A DNA stretch of 64,000 nucleotides from an uncultured Clostridia bacterium. GTDB taxonomy: Bacteria > Bacillota > Clostridia > UMGS1810. The position numbers and the translations under genes are program-made. The stretch covers positions 93,964 through 157,963 of the forward strand of contig CAKSIN010000003.1 of the NCBI GenBank assembly GCA_934463115.1. The letters are read 5' to 3'. Each line of letters starts with the position of its first letter. Position 1 is the first letter of the stretch. The notes beneath the pieces are model-generated. The model had not been told where the DNA came from, did not search any database, and worked only from the letters and a program-made list of their open reading frames with translations. Shown here one piece after another: positions 33,454-43,130 of the stretch.

Positions 33454-34677
33454 TTATCGTATTGCTCTTGCCTCGGTATAAAAACGCTTGTCCTCCGCCT
33501 CACCCATGGAGAATGTTTTTCGCGGAAGCGCTCCGTCCGAGATAACCGTTTTGAATAAATCATTTTTGTCCATTGCCGGCAGCAAAATTCCGATATTACC
33601 CTCCGATACAAGCGAACGCACAACATCTTCTCCGTGAATATAATCCGCACTGCCGCCGTTTTCGGCTATATATGAGTCTATGTAATTTTGCACCGAGCCG
33701 ACCGTAAGCGACGATGTCGGATTTGCAAACGACATTTCGCGCTCTTTGCCATCTGCAATGAGCGTGAATTTTTGATTTCCGCCGGCTTCACAAAGTTTGG
33801 CAAGTCCTTTTTCAAATTTCTCGTTGTCTGCACCGAATATCACACGGTGTATCGGTTCGAAAACAAGCGAATCATCGTGAAGATTGACAAGTTCAACCAG
33901 AGCATAGCGCGCAAGCAGATTTGAATCTGCATATTTCGTGCAATACTCCTTTGCCGTTGCAAGCGAGTGATTGCCGTCACCCACAGCAAATGCAAGCGGA
34001 GATGCACCCGGAATATGATATTTATTTTCAAAATACTCCCTGTCCGCGAGCTGTTCAAGTCTGTCCTCCAGCACCTCGGCGGCATCATCGTTCACAATCC
34101 AACCGGTAATATGCCCGGAGTTCATCATAAGGTCAAAGTCATATAACTTTTTGAATTTTGGCTTTTGCTCTGCGAGCGATTCAATTATTGTCCGTGTGTC
34201 ATCGTCTATAAGAAGCATAACGTGCGGAAGTTCAAGCGCCGCATTGCTGCGCACCTTAAGCCGCGGAGGTATGCGCTCGGTAACGGTCTTTTCCGTAGCG
34301 CGTATTGCCGAACGGCTGCCGGGGCGGTAATCGTATTGTTCAAGATCAACACAACCCACAACACCTGCACGCATATTGCCGTTTGACAGTGTACGCTCAA
34401 CATATATATACGAATTTTTGTATTCAGAGAAAACTCCGCTGTCCAGGTAATTGCGCATTGTCCGGTTTATTTTTTCAATACGTCTGCTTACATCGGCGTC
34501 GCTCAGGTAAACCTCGGGGAGAATAAGCTTTGACGTCGACACTTCATCGCCGACAAATTCGTCAACACTCTCCCAGTATCCGCGCTCCGACGTGTATTGG
34601 TCGCATGCCACAACGCTCCATTTTGTCATATCGGCATCCTTTGGCAAAAGGATGTCCGCTCTGTTAAAAACAGCCAT
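33454..34677 (-). CDS. DUF1015 family protein
   Basis: 407 residues, cytoplasmic. WSVVACDQYTSERGYW near the start and FAVGDGNHSLATAKEY (about 230) are hallmarks of DUF1015. The GDGNHS motif suggests an enzyme; the family has been compared with ParB/SerK-type serine kinases, but I cannot assign the reaction. Transcribed after the carboxypeptidase gene with a 15-bp gap. Confidence 0.88.
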   Translation of the reverse strand: MAVFNRADILLPKDADMTKWSVVACDQYTSERGYWESVDEFVGDEVSTSKLILPEVYLSDADVSRRIEKINRTMRNYLDSGVFSEYKNSYIYVERTLSNGNMRAGVVGCVDLEQYDYRPGSRSAIRATEKTVTERIPPRLKVRSNAALELPHVMLLIDDDTRTIIESLAEQKPKFKKLYDFDLMMNSGHITGWIVNDDAAEVLEDRLEQLADREYFENKYHIPGASPLAFAVGDGNHSLATAKEYCTKYADSNLLARYALVELVNLHDDSLVFEPIHRVIFGADNEKFEKGLAKLCEAGGNQKFTLIADGKEREMSFANPTSSLTVGSVQNYIDSYIAENGGSADYIHGEDVVRSLVSEGNIGILLPAMDKNDLFKTVISDGALPRKTFSMGEAEDKRFYTEARAIR

Positions 34678-34692
34678 AGATGATATTCACCC

Positions 34693-35940
34693 CTATTTTG
34701 TCATAATGTCCATTATTGCATCGGCTCCGTTCCACGACGCACTGAAAATCTCGCCGAGCGCGTCCGCCGATATGCACATATACCCGTTTATATTATATAT
34801 ATCATTAATATAATTCCCGTTAACGCAAACTTTGATGTTGCTGTTTTCCGCAATGCGGAAAGCGCGCATATTGTTTTTGTTGCGGTATATATCCATCGGT
34901 ATCGGATTTGCCGTCTTGTTCTTGTTCTGTTCGAGATAAAGCGTAGCTGCCGCACTGTCATATGACGCGTCAAAGCCGTATGCCGTAAGGTCTTCGGCAA
35001 TAACAACCGCATGAGGGTTATTGCCCTTGAAAATGAATGTCGGAACCTCGTTGCCGTCTATAAATGTTCTGATATTCGTGTAGTATATTGTATTATTCAC
35101 ATTGTCCGACACGGAAAATCCGTAATCGAGCAGAATCTGCGTATCCAAAAATCTGTATGCCGCCGAGCTTGAACCCATTGTGACGGTTATAAGGCGCACA
35201 CCGTCACGGTATGCCGTTCCGCAAAAGCAGTTGCCTGCCGCCGTTCCCGTTCCTGTTTTGAGTCCGTCCGCACCGCGGTAATAGTATGTATCGAGCAGAT
35301 GATTTGTGGTAGTGCAGTACATACCGTGGAAATTCATCGACTTGCGCGAACTGCGTGTGAGAATATCGGGATAATCACGAATCAGACAGCGTGCAATTGT
35401 CGCCATTCCTATCGGCGAAATACTGTTGTCCGCAACACCGCAGCTGTCGTAGAAAGCGGCTTCTACTCCGAGTGATTTTGCCTTTGCATTCATTCTTGCA
35501 ACAAAAGCCGACTCACTGCCGCCCACAAGTTCTGCCAAAGACACCGCCGCCGCACTTGCCGAATACAGGATAACGACGTTCATAACCTCGTCTACGGTGT
35601 ATACCTCGTTGTAGTTTAGCGGAACCATGTTCTGATACAGCTTGTTGCGCGATTTTGCATATACATTCGGTGTTATCGGCACACGTGTGTCAAGCGCAAT
35701 TTCACCGTTTGCAAGTGCGTCATATACGCAGTAAAGGTTTAGAAGTTTCGTCATACTTGCAGGCACACGGCGCGCATATCCGTTGTATTCATACAGTACT
35801 GCACCTGTGTCGTAGTCCATTACGCACGCTCCGGCAGAAGTTATGTATTTACCGTTCACAGACGCTGCATTCGCGCCGAGCGTGAACACAATCATGATGA
35901 CGGTTGCTATGGCTATAATTCTTTTTGTATTCTTTATCAT
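34693..35940 (-). CDS. D-alanyl-D-alanine carboxypeptidase (S11) with stalk-like C-terminal domain
   Basis: 415 residues with a signal peptide ending near ANA. The catalytic SxxK is SMTK (about 63), the second motif SAS lies in ILYSASAAAVS, and the third is KTG in DGLKTGTGT. It trims pentapeptide stems outside the cell. The last ~130 residues (GNEVPTFIFKGNNPHAVV, AYGFDASYDSAAATLYLEQN) look like a copper amine oxidase N-terminal 'stalk' domain, an uncommon partner for S11 enzymes and related to the surface protein at 48241. Lies between murC and DUF1015. Confidence 0.9.
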   Translation of the reverse strand: MIKNTKRIIAIATVIMIVFTLGANAASVNGKYITSAGACVMDYDTGAVLYEYNGYARRVPASMTKLLNLYCVYDALANGEIALDTRVPITPNVYAKSRNKLYQNMVPLNYNEVYTVDEVMNVVILYSASAAAVSLAELVGGSESAFVARMNAKAKSLGVEAAFYDSCGVADNSISPIGMATIARCLIRDYPDILTRSSRKSMNFHGMYCTTTNHLLDTYYYRGADGLKTGTGTAAGNCFCGTAYRDGVRLITVTMGSSSAAYRFLDTQILLDYGFSVSDNVNNTIYYTNIRTFIDGNEVPTFIFKGNNPHAVVIAEDLTAYGFDASYDSAAATLYLEQNKNKTANPIPMDIYRNKNNMRAFRIAENSNIKVCVNGNYINDIYNINGYMCISADALGEIFSASWNGADAIMDIMTK

Positions 35941-35977
35941 TGTATCGTACTCCCCGAAAATTATTTTTTACAGTTAT

Positions 35978-37330
35978 CTATTTTTCAACAATCATGTCGG
36001 CTATATTGCAGACATTTCCGGCGCCGACGGTAAGTACAATATCACCCTCTGCGGCATTCTTTCGGATATAATCCGCAATATCGTCAAAATCTTTTATATA
36101 CACCGCGCCGTCGATTTTGTCGGCGAGCTGTTTGGCATTTATCAATCCGGTATCCTTTTCGCGCGCGGCATATATATCGGTAATAATCACATTGCCCGCG
36201 TCCGAAAGAACCCTCACAAATTCATCGAACAATGTGTAAGTTCTTGTATAGGTATGCGGCTGAAAAATACACCAGATATTTTTGTGTTCGATTTTTTTGA
36301 GCGAACCGAGTGTAGCGGCAATTTCCGTCGGGTGGTGAGCATAGTCGTCTATAACAACCGCCCCGTTCACAAATCCCTTTTTTTCAAAACGTCGCTTTGT
36401 GCCGTGAAATTCCTCGAGCCCTTTTTTAATGCACTCCGAGTCTATTCCCAGTTTATGCGCCATTAGTGCGCATGCGGTTGCGTTGAGCACATTGTGCATT
36501 CCCACAACACCGAGTTCAATATGCAAAAACACCTTGCCGTCCGAAATTATGTCGAACGACGGACATCCGCGCGGCGAAAATTCAATATTCTGCGCCGAAA
36601 AATCAGCATTGCCGAGGCCAAAAGTATACACAGCCGCGTTTATTCCCTTTACACAATCCACGGCATTTGCATTATCGGCATTCACAACGGCAAAACCGTC
36701 CTTCGGCAGGCGCATGGCAAAGTTATGAAATGCGTCCTTGATATCGTCTATATCCCTGTAATAGTCAAGGTGATCCTCCTCCACATTCAGAATTATCGCC
36801 GCCGTGGGAAAGAATTTAAGAAAATTGCGCATATACTCACATGTTTCTGTGAGAAAATATCCGCTCTTTCCTATGCGAAGGTTTCCGTCTATGCCGTCCA
36901 GCTTGCCGCCCACCATTACTGTGGGATCCATACATGCGCTGAGCATTATGTATGCAAGCATGGATGTGGTGGTGGTTTTTCCGTGTGTTCCGGCAACGCA
37001 GATATTGTCCGTATAATTTTTCATAATGCGGCCAAGCATTGTGGCGCGGTCTATAGTTTCGATCCCCTTTTCGCGTGCGGCGCAAAGTTCGGGATTGTCG
37101 TCCTTAACGGCAGATGTATACACAACAAGGTCTTGATTGCCTATATTTGACGCTCTCTGACCGATATACACCTGTGCGCCCATTGAACGGAGCTTTTCCA
37201 CAACATCGGAATCCGAAATATCAGAGCCCGACACTCTGATACCCCTATTTAAAAGTATCTTTGCAATACCGCTCATGCTGATACCGCCGATACCTATAAA
37301 GTGAACATATTGATAACTCAAATCAAACAC
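35978..37330 (-). CDS. murC: UDP-N-acetylmuramate--L-alanine ligase
   Basis: 450 residues, ATP-dependent ligase adding L-Ala to UDP-MurNAc in the cytoplasm. HFIGIGGISMSGIAKIL (UDP-binding N-terminus), GTHGKTTTTSML (P-loop) and DDYAHHPTEI are diagnostic. Full length. Followed after 37 bp by the carboxypeptidase gene, giving a small wall cluster. Confidence 0.97.
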   Translation of the reverse strand: MFDLSYQYVHFIGIGGISMSGIAKILLNRGIRVSGSDISDSDVVEKLRSMGAQVYIGQRASNIGNQDLVVYTSAVKDDNPELCAAREKGIETIDRATMLGRIMKNYTDNICVAGTHGKTTTTSMLAYIMLSACMDPTVMVGGKLDGIDGNLRIGKSGYFLTETCEYMRNFLKFFPTAAIILNVEEDHLDYYRDIDDIKDAFHNFAMRLPKDGFAVVNADNANAVDCVKGINAAVYTFGLGNADFSAQNIEFSPRGCPSFDIISDGKVFLHIELGVVGMHNVLNATACALMAHKLGIDSECIKKGLEEFHGTKRRFEKKGFVNGAVVIDDYAHHPTEIAATLGSLKKIEHKNIWCIFQPHTYTRTYTLFDEFVRVLSDAGNVIITDIYAAREKDTGLINAKQLADKIDGAVYIKDFDDIADYIRKNAAEGDIVLTVGAGNVCNIADMIVEK

Positions 37331-37436
37331 TCCAATTATATTAGTTTAATTGCATAACATTATTATTATACACCATGTTTTTGAAAAAATAAATAGCTTA
37401 CAGCAAATTTGTGTAAATTTTTTGATATAAGACAAA

Positions 37437-37473
37437 GAGCAGCAGCTAAACACAATTTATTTAGCCGCTGCTC
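37437..37473 (-). terminator. Terminator of the LacI/carbohydrate operon
   Basis: GAGCAGCAGCTAAA pairs with TTTAGCCGCTGCTC (one bulge/mismatch), 21 bp past the radical SAM stop; the minus-strand exit reads CTTTGTCTT. The rest of 37331-37493 is AT-rich. Confidence 0.75.
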
Positions 37474-37493
37474 CAAAATTTTCAATATTCAAT

Positions 37494-38498
37494 TTATAAA
37501 TAAAAGCTGTCGTTGCCTCTCCATGAGCAGTGATTGCACGTAACGCAATTTCCGCTTAAAATCTCATTTCTGAATTTTTCGGCAGAATTGCCCATAAATA
37601 TATCGGCAATATCGCCGTCCCTCACATTTCCGGCGCTGTAGTCGTAGAAATCGGTGCAAAAAAGCACATTGCCGTTCCACGCAACATGCACATGCCGAAA
37701 CGGTGAAAGACAATGCCTTTTACCGCCGTCCGACGCATGCTCTTTGTGAATAACATCAAAACTGTATTTGTCGTAATCAATACCGGCAAGCGCCTTATGC
37801 TTTTCGTTCTCATAATTTTCGGGCAAAGCGATATTCCATGATTTAATCTCCGACGGCACGGCATTGAAGCAATTTTTAAACCATTCGGTATACGAATCAA
37901 TTTCGCCCTGCGACATATGAATCATATCCTGCAAAAGCACCTGTGACGGTTTGATTTTCTCCAAGGAGTCCAAAAACTCCGGAATACAGCCGAGCAATTC
38001 GGCAGAAAGTACCGACATGATTATTACTTCTGTTTCGGCAGAGGTAAAGAGCGAAAGATTCTTCATTACCCTGTCATACACACCTTCTCCGCGTATTGAA
38101 TCGTGAATATCACGCGTGCCGTCTACCGACACGTAGATTTTGCTGTACATGTCGGCAATTGTATCGGCATATTTATCCAAAAGCACACCGTTTGTTATGA
38201 GTCCGAGTTTAAAATTTCTCATGTGCAGATATTCGGATATCTGCCGAAAATACGGCGATGTAAGCGGTTCGCCACCCCACACGATAACCGACGGCGATAT
38301 ACCGGAGGCATCTCTGTACGAAACGAGAGAATCAGCGGCTTTTTTCCAGTCGTCAAGCGTCATAGGTGCGCCCGACGCGTTGGAGAAAAAGCCTTTTTTT
38401 CCCCACTGACCGCAAAACCAGCAATGAAGATTGCAGCCTCGTGTAATCTGAAAATGGACAAGTTCAATACGTTTTTCGGGTACAGTACCTGTCATCAT
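37494..38498 (-). CDS. Radical SAM protein with SPASM-like C-terminus
   Basis: 334 residues. TRGCNLHCWFCGQWG gives the CxxxCxxC cluster for SAM cleavage, followed by WGGEPLTSPYF (GGE) and LGLITNG. The C-terminal ~90 residues hold further cysteines (RHCLSPF, VLFCTDF, NCVTCNHCSW), the pattern of an auxiliary Fe-S cluster. Close relatives are peptide maturases or sugar/alcohol dehydrogenases. It starts directly at the stop of the GH57-like gene (TAAATG), so it belongs to the sugar operon; no small precursor peptide is visible nearby. Substrate unknown. Confidence 0.85.
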   Translation of the reverse strand: MMTGTVPEKRIELVHFQITRGCNLHCWFCGQWGKKGFFSNASGAPMTLDDWKKAADSLVSYRDASGISPSVIVWGGEPLTSPYFRQISEYLHMRNFKLGLITNGVLLDKYADTIADMYSKIYVSVDGTRDIHDSIRGEGVYDRVMKNLSLFTSAETEVIIMSVLSAELLGCIPEFLDSLEKIKPSQVLLQDMIHMSQGEIDSYTEWFKNCFNAVPSEIKSWNIALPENYENEKHKALAGIDYDKYSFDVIHKEHASDGGKRHCLSPFRHVHVAWNGNVLFCTDFYDYSAGNVRDGDIADIFMGNSAEKFRNEILSGNCVTCNHCSWRGNDSFYL

Positions 38499-39890
38499 TT
38501 ATTCTTCACCAAAATACTTGAGCGACATAAGTTTGTCATCTATAGCCTTTATCTGCGTTTTCATAAGCGAGGGTGAATATATTCCCCTGCATTTTGCAAT
38601 ACCGCCGTTTTGCATTGCGTTTGCAATTGCATAGTTTGCACGGTACATATCGTCGAGAGATTCACGCACATTGAATCTGCCAGGACTTGTGGGTTCCGGA
38701 GGCCAGCGCGAATCGGAAACCCATGCCGACGCAAGCGCTTTCATAGCATTGTTTAGGTCTGTGTCAAGATTCGACAAATCTTCACCGAGTCTTTTTGCAA
38801 CAGCCTTTATTCCGTTGAGTATGGATATGCATACCGGATCCATTATGCGCGAATAGTCGGTATTCGCCCATGCTTTTGCCGTTCCGCCGTGCCATGCAAC
38901 ACCGTTTTCGATACACTCGATATATTTGTTTTCTATTATATTGTCGGAATCGGCAATAACCTCCGACGGGAGTGCATATTCGTAGCCGTTTGCCTTTGCT
39001 GTGTCGAGGATTTCCTTGAAACGTTTAACGGCGTCGGGTTCCGGTTCAAAGAAACGCGCCTGGTTGAACTGTTTAACATAGAAATATGCGCTTGAACCGA
39101 TATACTCCGCATCTTCGGCATAGGGCATTATGAACGAGCCGCTCTCGGCAATTCTCTGCTTCCAGTTGGAGAGCATGGTGTTTATTTCGTCCATATTGAT
39201 AGGCTCATCGCGCAGTCCCTCTGTTGCACCCATGAGGTACCACAAAAGCAAGTTTGCCATGCAGTCGCTGCGGAAAATCATCTTGAGTCCGTTCGGTGCA
39301 ACCGATGGATTGGTTATGTACTTCAGAAATTCAGGCTTGTCTTTGATATACTCTTCGATTTTGAACAGGTGATTTTTGTTGCTGTGTCCGGCAACATCAT
39401 ATTTAAGTCCGGTTGCTTTTCTTATCTCATCAAATGAAAGCATAAACGAATCGGCATCCATAACGAGCGATTCAAAACCGGCTTCTTTGTACGCGTCGGG
39501 GATGTAACCTGCCCATCCGCACTCGGGATTCCAGCCGACTGTCGGACGTTTGCCGGTGTGCTTTTCCCACACATCGCGCGAATGGATGAGTGAATCAACG
39601 CAAACTTCGTACGGAATATTTGCAAGCATAAAATGAATGTACGGCGAAGCAACGGGTTCAATTTTTCCGTTTTCCACAAGTTTTCTCAGCTTTGCAAGAA
39701 CCTCGGGTGCCTGCTTTGCCATTTCGTCTATAGTGATACCGCTTGCTTCAAAAGCAATTCTGTAATCACCGTCGGCAACGAGATCAAAGAGTTTTTCGTA
39801 ACAGTTTTTCATAACCCACGCTCTCTTTTCGGGCGCAAGCTGTGAATATTGAATGTTCGCATGCGGCATAAATACAATTTTTGGTTTCAT
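38499..39890 (-). CDS. Glycoside hydrolase/deacetylase-fold protein (GH57-like)
   Basis: 463 residues from ATG 39890, preceded by AAAGGAG. VFMPHANIQYSQLAPEKR, IAFEASGITIDEM and VGWNPECGWAGYIPDAYKEAGF resemble the (beta/alpha)7 barrel of GH57-type alpha-glycosidases. The Glu in NPECGW and an Asp in SFIMPYAEDAEYIG are candidate catalytic residues. The C-terminal third is helical (PPEPTSPGRFNVRESLDDMY). No signal peptide. Substrate unknown; the operon suggests an intracellular sugar. Confidence 0.7.
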   Translation of the reverse strand: MKPKIVFMPHANIQYSQLAPEKRAWVMKNCYEKLFDLVADGDYRIAFEASGITIDEMAKQAPEVLAKLRKLVENGKIEPVASPYIHFMLANIPYEVCVDSLIHSRDVWEKHTGKRPTVGWNPECGWAGYIPDAYKEAGFESLVMDADSFMLSFDEIRKATGLKYDVAGHSNKNHLFKIEEYIKDKPEFLKYITNPSVAPNGLKMIFRSDCMANLLLWYLMGATEGLRDEPINMDEINTMLSNWKQRIAESGSFIMPYAEDAEYIGSSAYFYVKQFNQARFFEPEPDAVKRFKEILDTAKANGYEYALPSEVIADSDNIIENKYIECIENGVAWHGGTAKAWANTDYSRIMDPVCISILNGIKAVAKRLGEDLSNLDTDLNNAMKALASAWVSDSRWPPEPTSPGRFNVRESLDDMYRANYAIANAMQNGGIAKCRGIYSPSLMKTQIKAIDDKLMSLKYFGEE

Positions 39891-39915
39891 GATATTCTCC
39901 TTTTGTTTTTGTTTT

Positions 39916-40767
39916 TCAGATAATTTTATACACACAGGTTTTACCCTGCAGCGCAGAGAGTTTTGATTGTATATACTCCAAACTTCTCCTGCATCCGTCG
40001 GCAACATCGCCTGTATTTTCATATTCAAACAGTGCAGGACCGTTGAAGTCTTTCATGGCGCAAAGTATTGCACTCCAGTCCATGTCGCTTTCGCCGCAAG
40101 CTGACGGCAAAAGATGTCCGGATTTTTGCGCGGTAAAGTCTTTCAGATGCGCATAGCACACTTTGTCCTTAATTTTTTCGTACACATCCTCGGGGTGCCC
40201 GATTCCTACGGCATACAAATTCGCCGGATCATAGTTAATCTGTATATCCGGTACTTCGGATATCATTTTAAGCAGTGCATGCGGTTCTGCCGATGTGCTC
40301 ATAAAATGCTCCACACCGTCATCAAACGCATTGACTCCGCCGTGAGTTTCCACAACGGGAATCACATTCTTTTCCTTTGCGTAGGCATACACACGATTCA
40401 GACAGGAAATCATGTTATCCCACCTTTGCCCCACAACATCGCTCACCGGCGAAAATCCGGCAAAGATTCTAAGATACTTGACACCGAGCTTTTGGCACAT
40501 GTCAATTACATGTTCAATCTTTTTAATATCGGAATCATCACCGTTTGTAAAGTCATTTCCCGTTGCCGCGCAGAGGAGTTCAACACCGTATTTTCTGTAC
40601 AGCGCTTTAACCTCATCAAGTTGTGAACCGTCGGAATCCTCCGGCAAATCGTTCGGTGCATTGGCTATTCCGAGTTCCAGAAGTTCAAGCCCCATGTCGC
40701 TTGTTATTTTAAGTTGCTCATCAAGCGTGGTTTCGCGAAAACCCCACGCTGCATTTCCAAACCTCAT
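39916..40767 (-). CDS. Sugar phosphate isomerase/epimerase (AP-endonuclease-2-like TIM barrel)
   Basis: 283 residues from ATG 40767, 6-7 nt after AAAGGGTG. Features include MRFGNAAWGFRE, YLRIFAGFSPVSD, VVETHGG, INYDPANLYAVG and YAHLKDF, which set out the metal ligands of the xylose-isomerase-like barrel. Lies 18 bp after the dehydrogenase gene. Likely interconverts keto and aldo sugars or inosose-type compounds; specificity not visible. Confidence 0.88.
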   Translation of the reverse strand: MRFGNAAWGFRETTLDEQLKITSDMGLELLELGIANAPNDLPEDSDGSQLDEVKALYRKYGVELLCAATGNDFTNGDDSDIKKIEHVIDMCQKLGVKYLRIFAGFSPVSDVVGQRWDNMISCLNRVYAYAKEKNVIPVVETHGGVNAFDDGVEHFMSTSAEPHALLKMISEVPDIQINYDPANLYAVGIGHPEDVYEKIKDKVCYAHLKDFTAQKSGHLLPSACGESDMDWSAILCAMKDFNGPALFEYENTGDVADGCRRSLEYIQSKLSALQGKTCVYKII

Positions 40768-40785
40768 AGTTATCACCCTTTATAT

Positions 40786-41835
40786 TTATTTGCTCCAGTC
40801 CAAAAGAATCTTGAAGCACTCGGCACCTGCTTTTGCCTGGTGTTCAAACGCTTCTTTTACTTTGGATACACCCCATACCTCATACGGAAGTTTCTCGGTG
40901 TCGAATTTACCCTCGCTTATCCACTGCAGCACCTGTTCCTTGCATCCGGCACGCAGAGCACATGTCATGGTGATTGTGGCATTTTTAACAAACCATCTGT
41001 GATAATGGTCAAATATTATTTTGTCCGGATAATCTCCCTGCAAATGAATATGCGCGGGAATATCATCATCTTCCCAGCCGCCGTCTTTAATATACTTGTG
41101 CAGTGTTCCCACAACCTCGGGATTTCCGCTGCATTCCATGAGCTGGTCTGCCATTTTTCCGTTTGTGGCGTCATAGATAACGCTGACGGCATTCTCCGGC
41201 GAAGTTACGATATCGGCATAATTTTCGGCAATACTTCTTCTGAAAGCGTTGCGCTCTATGCAAATAACCTGAAGTGTAGGCTCAAGTATTTTGAGTTCCT
41301 GAATTGCACTTATCCCGACCATTCCGGCACCTATAACAACAACAGTCTCGTTCGGACGAAGCGTAAGGCGCTTTATACCCTTTAGCGGAACGCATGCAAG
41401 ATAAGCCAAAACTCCCTGCTCATATGTAACATTATCCGGCAGCTTGACACTGTAGTCAAACTGATTGTTTGTGGTAAAGCTGTCTTTAATGGTGAATTCA
41501 CTTCCGCCGCCCCATGCCGAGCACACGTCACCGTACTGACGGCATTCGTTTATCATAACTCTGTCACCGATTTCAAGGTCTGCCCTTGCATCCATTCCCT
41601 TTGCCACAACCACTCCGGCTGTTTCGTAGCCCGGTACGAGCGGATAATAGCACTGCTCCGGATGCTGCATTCCCTTGTATGTTTTCATGTCTGTTCCCGT
41701 GGAAATTGCCGAGAATAATGTCTGACACACGTATGCGTCACTCCTGGGTTCTGTGAGCTTAATCTCTCTGAGATTTGCCTCAAACGGGCGCTCAATAACT
41801 ACTGCTCTGCTTGTTTTGAAATCTTCCGGTTTCAT
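40786..41835 (-). CDS. Zinc-type alcohol/polyol dehydrogenase (MDR family)
   Basis: 349 residues. YPLVPGYETAGVVVAKG, GDRVMINECRQYGDVCSAWG and the NAD-binding VVVIGAGMVGISAIQE identify a medium-chain dehydrogenase. The usual Cys cluster for structural zinc is not apparent. Probably oxidises a sugar or polyol feeding the adjacent isomerase. The upstream ~150 bp (41836-41985) contains a short repetitive AT-rich stretch and no gene. Confidence 0.9.
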   Translation of the reverse strand: MKPEDFKTSRAVVIERPFEANLREIKLTEPRSDAYVCQTLFSAISTGTDMKTYKGMQHPEQCYYPLVPGYETAGVVVAKGMDARADLEIGDRVMINECRQYGDVCSAWGGGSEFTIKDSFTTNNQFDYSVKLPDNVTYEQGVLAYLACVPLKGIKRLTLRPNETVVVIGAGMVGISAIQELKILEPTLQVICIERNAFRRSIAENYADIVTSPENAVSVIYDATNGKMADQLMECSGNPEVVGTLHKYIKDGGWEDDDIPAHIHLQGDYPDKIIFDHYHRWFVKNATITMTCALRAGCKEQVLQWISEGKFDTEKLPYEVWGVSKVKEAFEHQAKAGAECFKILLDWSK

Positions 41836-41985
41836 TTTTTACACTCCTTATATATAATTTTTTGACTGATTGCAAAAATCAATTGCAGTGTGAAGCTGTT
41901 AATTTATAATCATTGAAAATCCTGTTGATTTTCTTCATAAACTCCACACTCCTCACTCCTAATTCCTAACTATTAACTATGTAAT

Positions 41986-42996
41986 TTATGTTGACTCGCG
42001 GACAATGATATCCGCCGGAATTATTACATGCTCCGCGCTGCCGCCGCCTATAAGACGCATAACGGAACAAACTGCCGCCGCGCCCAATTCATGCTGATGA
42101 TTGCTGAACGTTGTCAGAGACGGGCTAAAATACTCGCCGGTTACGATATTATCTCCGCCGGCTACCGCTATGGTGTCCGGCACACTGATGTTTCGGTTTT
42201 TAAGCGCCCTGAGCGCTCCGATAGCCATGTCGTCGTTGGCGCAGACAATCGCGTCAACATTATCTACAGGCAAAGAGGACACAATATCAGACGCCCTCTT
42301 TTCGGAATACTCGGCACAGATAATATTCTGCGGCAAAATGTCTATTCCGTTTTCCGCAAGAACCGACATAAATCCGCGCCTGCGCTCATCCGATACAAAA
42401 CTGCCGCCGATACCGGAAAGGTACACAAATTTTCTTCTGCCGCTGTCAATAAGATGTTTTGTAAGAGCCGCCGACGCTTCAAAATTGTCTGTGTTGACAC
42501 TTGATATGTGCTCATCCGGTTCAATTCCGATTCCGACAACATGATGCCCCTCACCGACAAAAACCTTTTTCCATTCATCCGGAATATCGAGACCGTAGTA
42601 TATAAGACCGTCTATCTCACGATTGCGCAGCCAGCCGAAAACGCGGTTTTCATTCATTCCGCTGTTGTACAGCTGAACAGATACACGATACTCCGATTTT
42701 TCCGCTTCAAGGACTATACCGCCCATTATTCCGTTTATGTTGTAATCCGAAAACGGGTTGTCCATATCCACGCGAACACCGCGGTTTACGAGAAATCCGA
42801 TTGATTTGACGATTTTGCGGTTGATTCTTTGGGCATGGATGTTCGGAACATAGTTTACCTTTTTGCAAAACTCCGTTACACGTTTTTCCACCTCGGGACT
42901 GATACGGCCGCTGCGTGCCTTGCCGTTTAAAACAAGCGACACCGTGGCTTTGCTAAGCCCAAGCTCCTCTGCAATTTTTGTTAGTGAATATCCCAT
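41986..42996 (-). CDS. LacI-family transcriptional regulator
   Basis: 336 residues from ATG 42996 (GGAG 9 nt upstream); a TTG at 43011 is less likely. The helix-turn-helix is LTKIAEELGLSKATVSLVLN, followed by the hinge (NYVPNIHAQRI) and a periplasmic-binding-type effector domain (AIVCANDDMAIGALRAL; TVAVAGGDNI-like). It probably controls the following dehydrogenase, isomerase, GH57 and radical SAM genes and itself. Effector sugar unknown. Confidence 0.93.
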   Translation of the reverse strand: MGYSLTKIAEELGLSKATVSLVLNGKARSGRISPEVEKRVTEFCKKVNYVPNIHAQRINRKIVKSIGFLVNRGVRVDMDNPFSDYNINGIMGGIVLEAEKSEYRVSVQLYNSGMNENRVFGWLRNREIDGLIYYGLDIPDEWKKVFVGEGHHVVGIGIEPDEHISSVNTDNFEASAALTKHLIDSGRRKFVYLSGIGGSFVSDERRRGFMSVLAENGIDILPQNIICAEYSEKRASDIVSSLPVDNVDAIVCANDDMAIGALRALKNRNISVPDTIAVAGGDNIVTGEYFSPSLTTFSNHQHELGAAAVCSVMRLIGGGSAEHVIIPADIIVREST

Positions 42997-43038
42997 TCCG
43001 GCATTCTCCAATCAATGTGTTTTTTGTTTTGCATAACC

Positions 43039-43072
43039 AGTTTAGCATATGAAAATGTATTTGTCAATACAT
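43039..43072 (-). promoter_or_regulatory. LacI-regulator promoter with overlapping inverted repeat
   Basis: Minus-strand TTGACA (43062-43067), 17-bp spacer, TAAACT (43039-43044). The inverted repeat ATGTATT-TGTC-AATACAT (43055-43072) covers the -35, and outer GCATATG/CATATGC (43045-43051, 43070-43076) extend it. This is a good candidate for autoregulation. Confidence 0.7.
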
Positions 43073-43078
43073 ATGCAA

Positions 43079-43126
43079 AAAATTGCGAAAAATTGCGGAA
43101 TGAAATGCGAAAAATTGCGGTTTTGC
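43079..43126 (-). repeat. Direct repeats upstream of the LacI promoter
   Basis: Minus strand shows CCGCAATTTTTCGCA twice, 22 bp apart, with a third partial GCAATTTTTTGCA next to the promoter. They lie between the promoter and E7. Function unknown; activator sites or slippage product. Confidence 0.5.
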
Positions 43127-43130
43127 CGCT

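Noticed and set aside
41900..41985. Possible small gene between the LacI regulator and the dehydrogenase
   Set aside because: The stretch is simple, AT-rich repetitive sequence with no supported start and frame.
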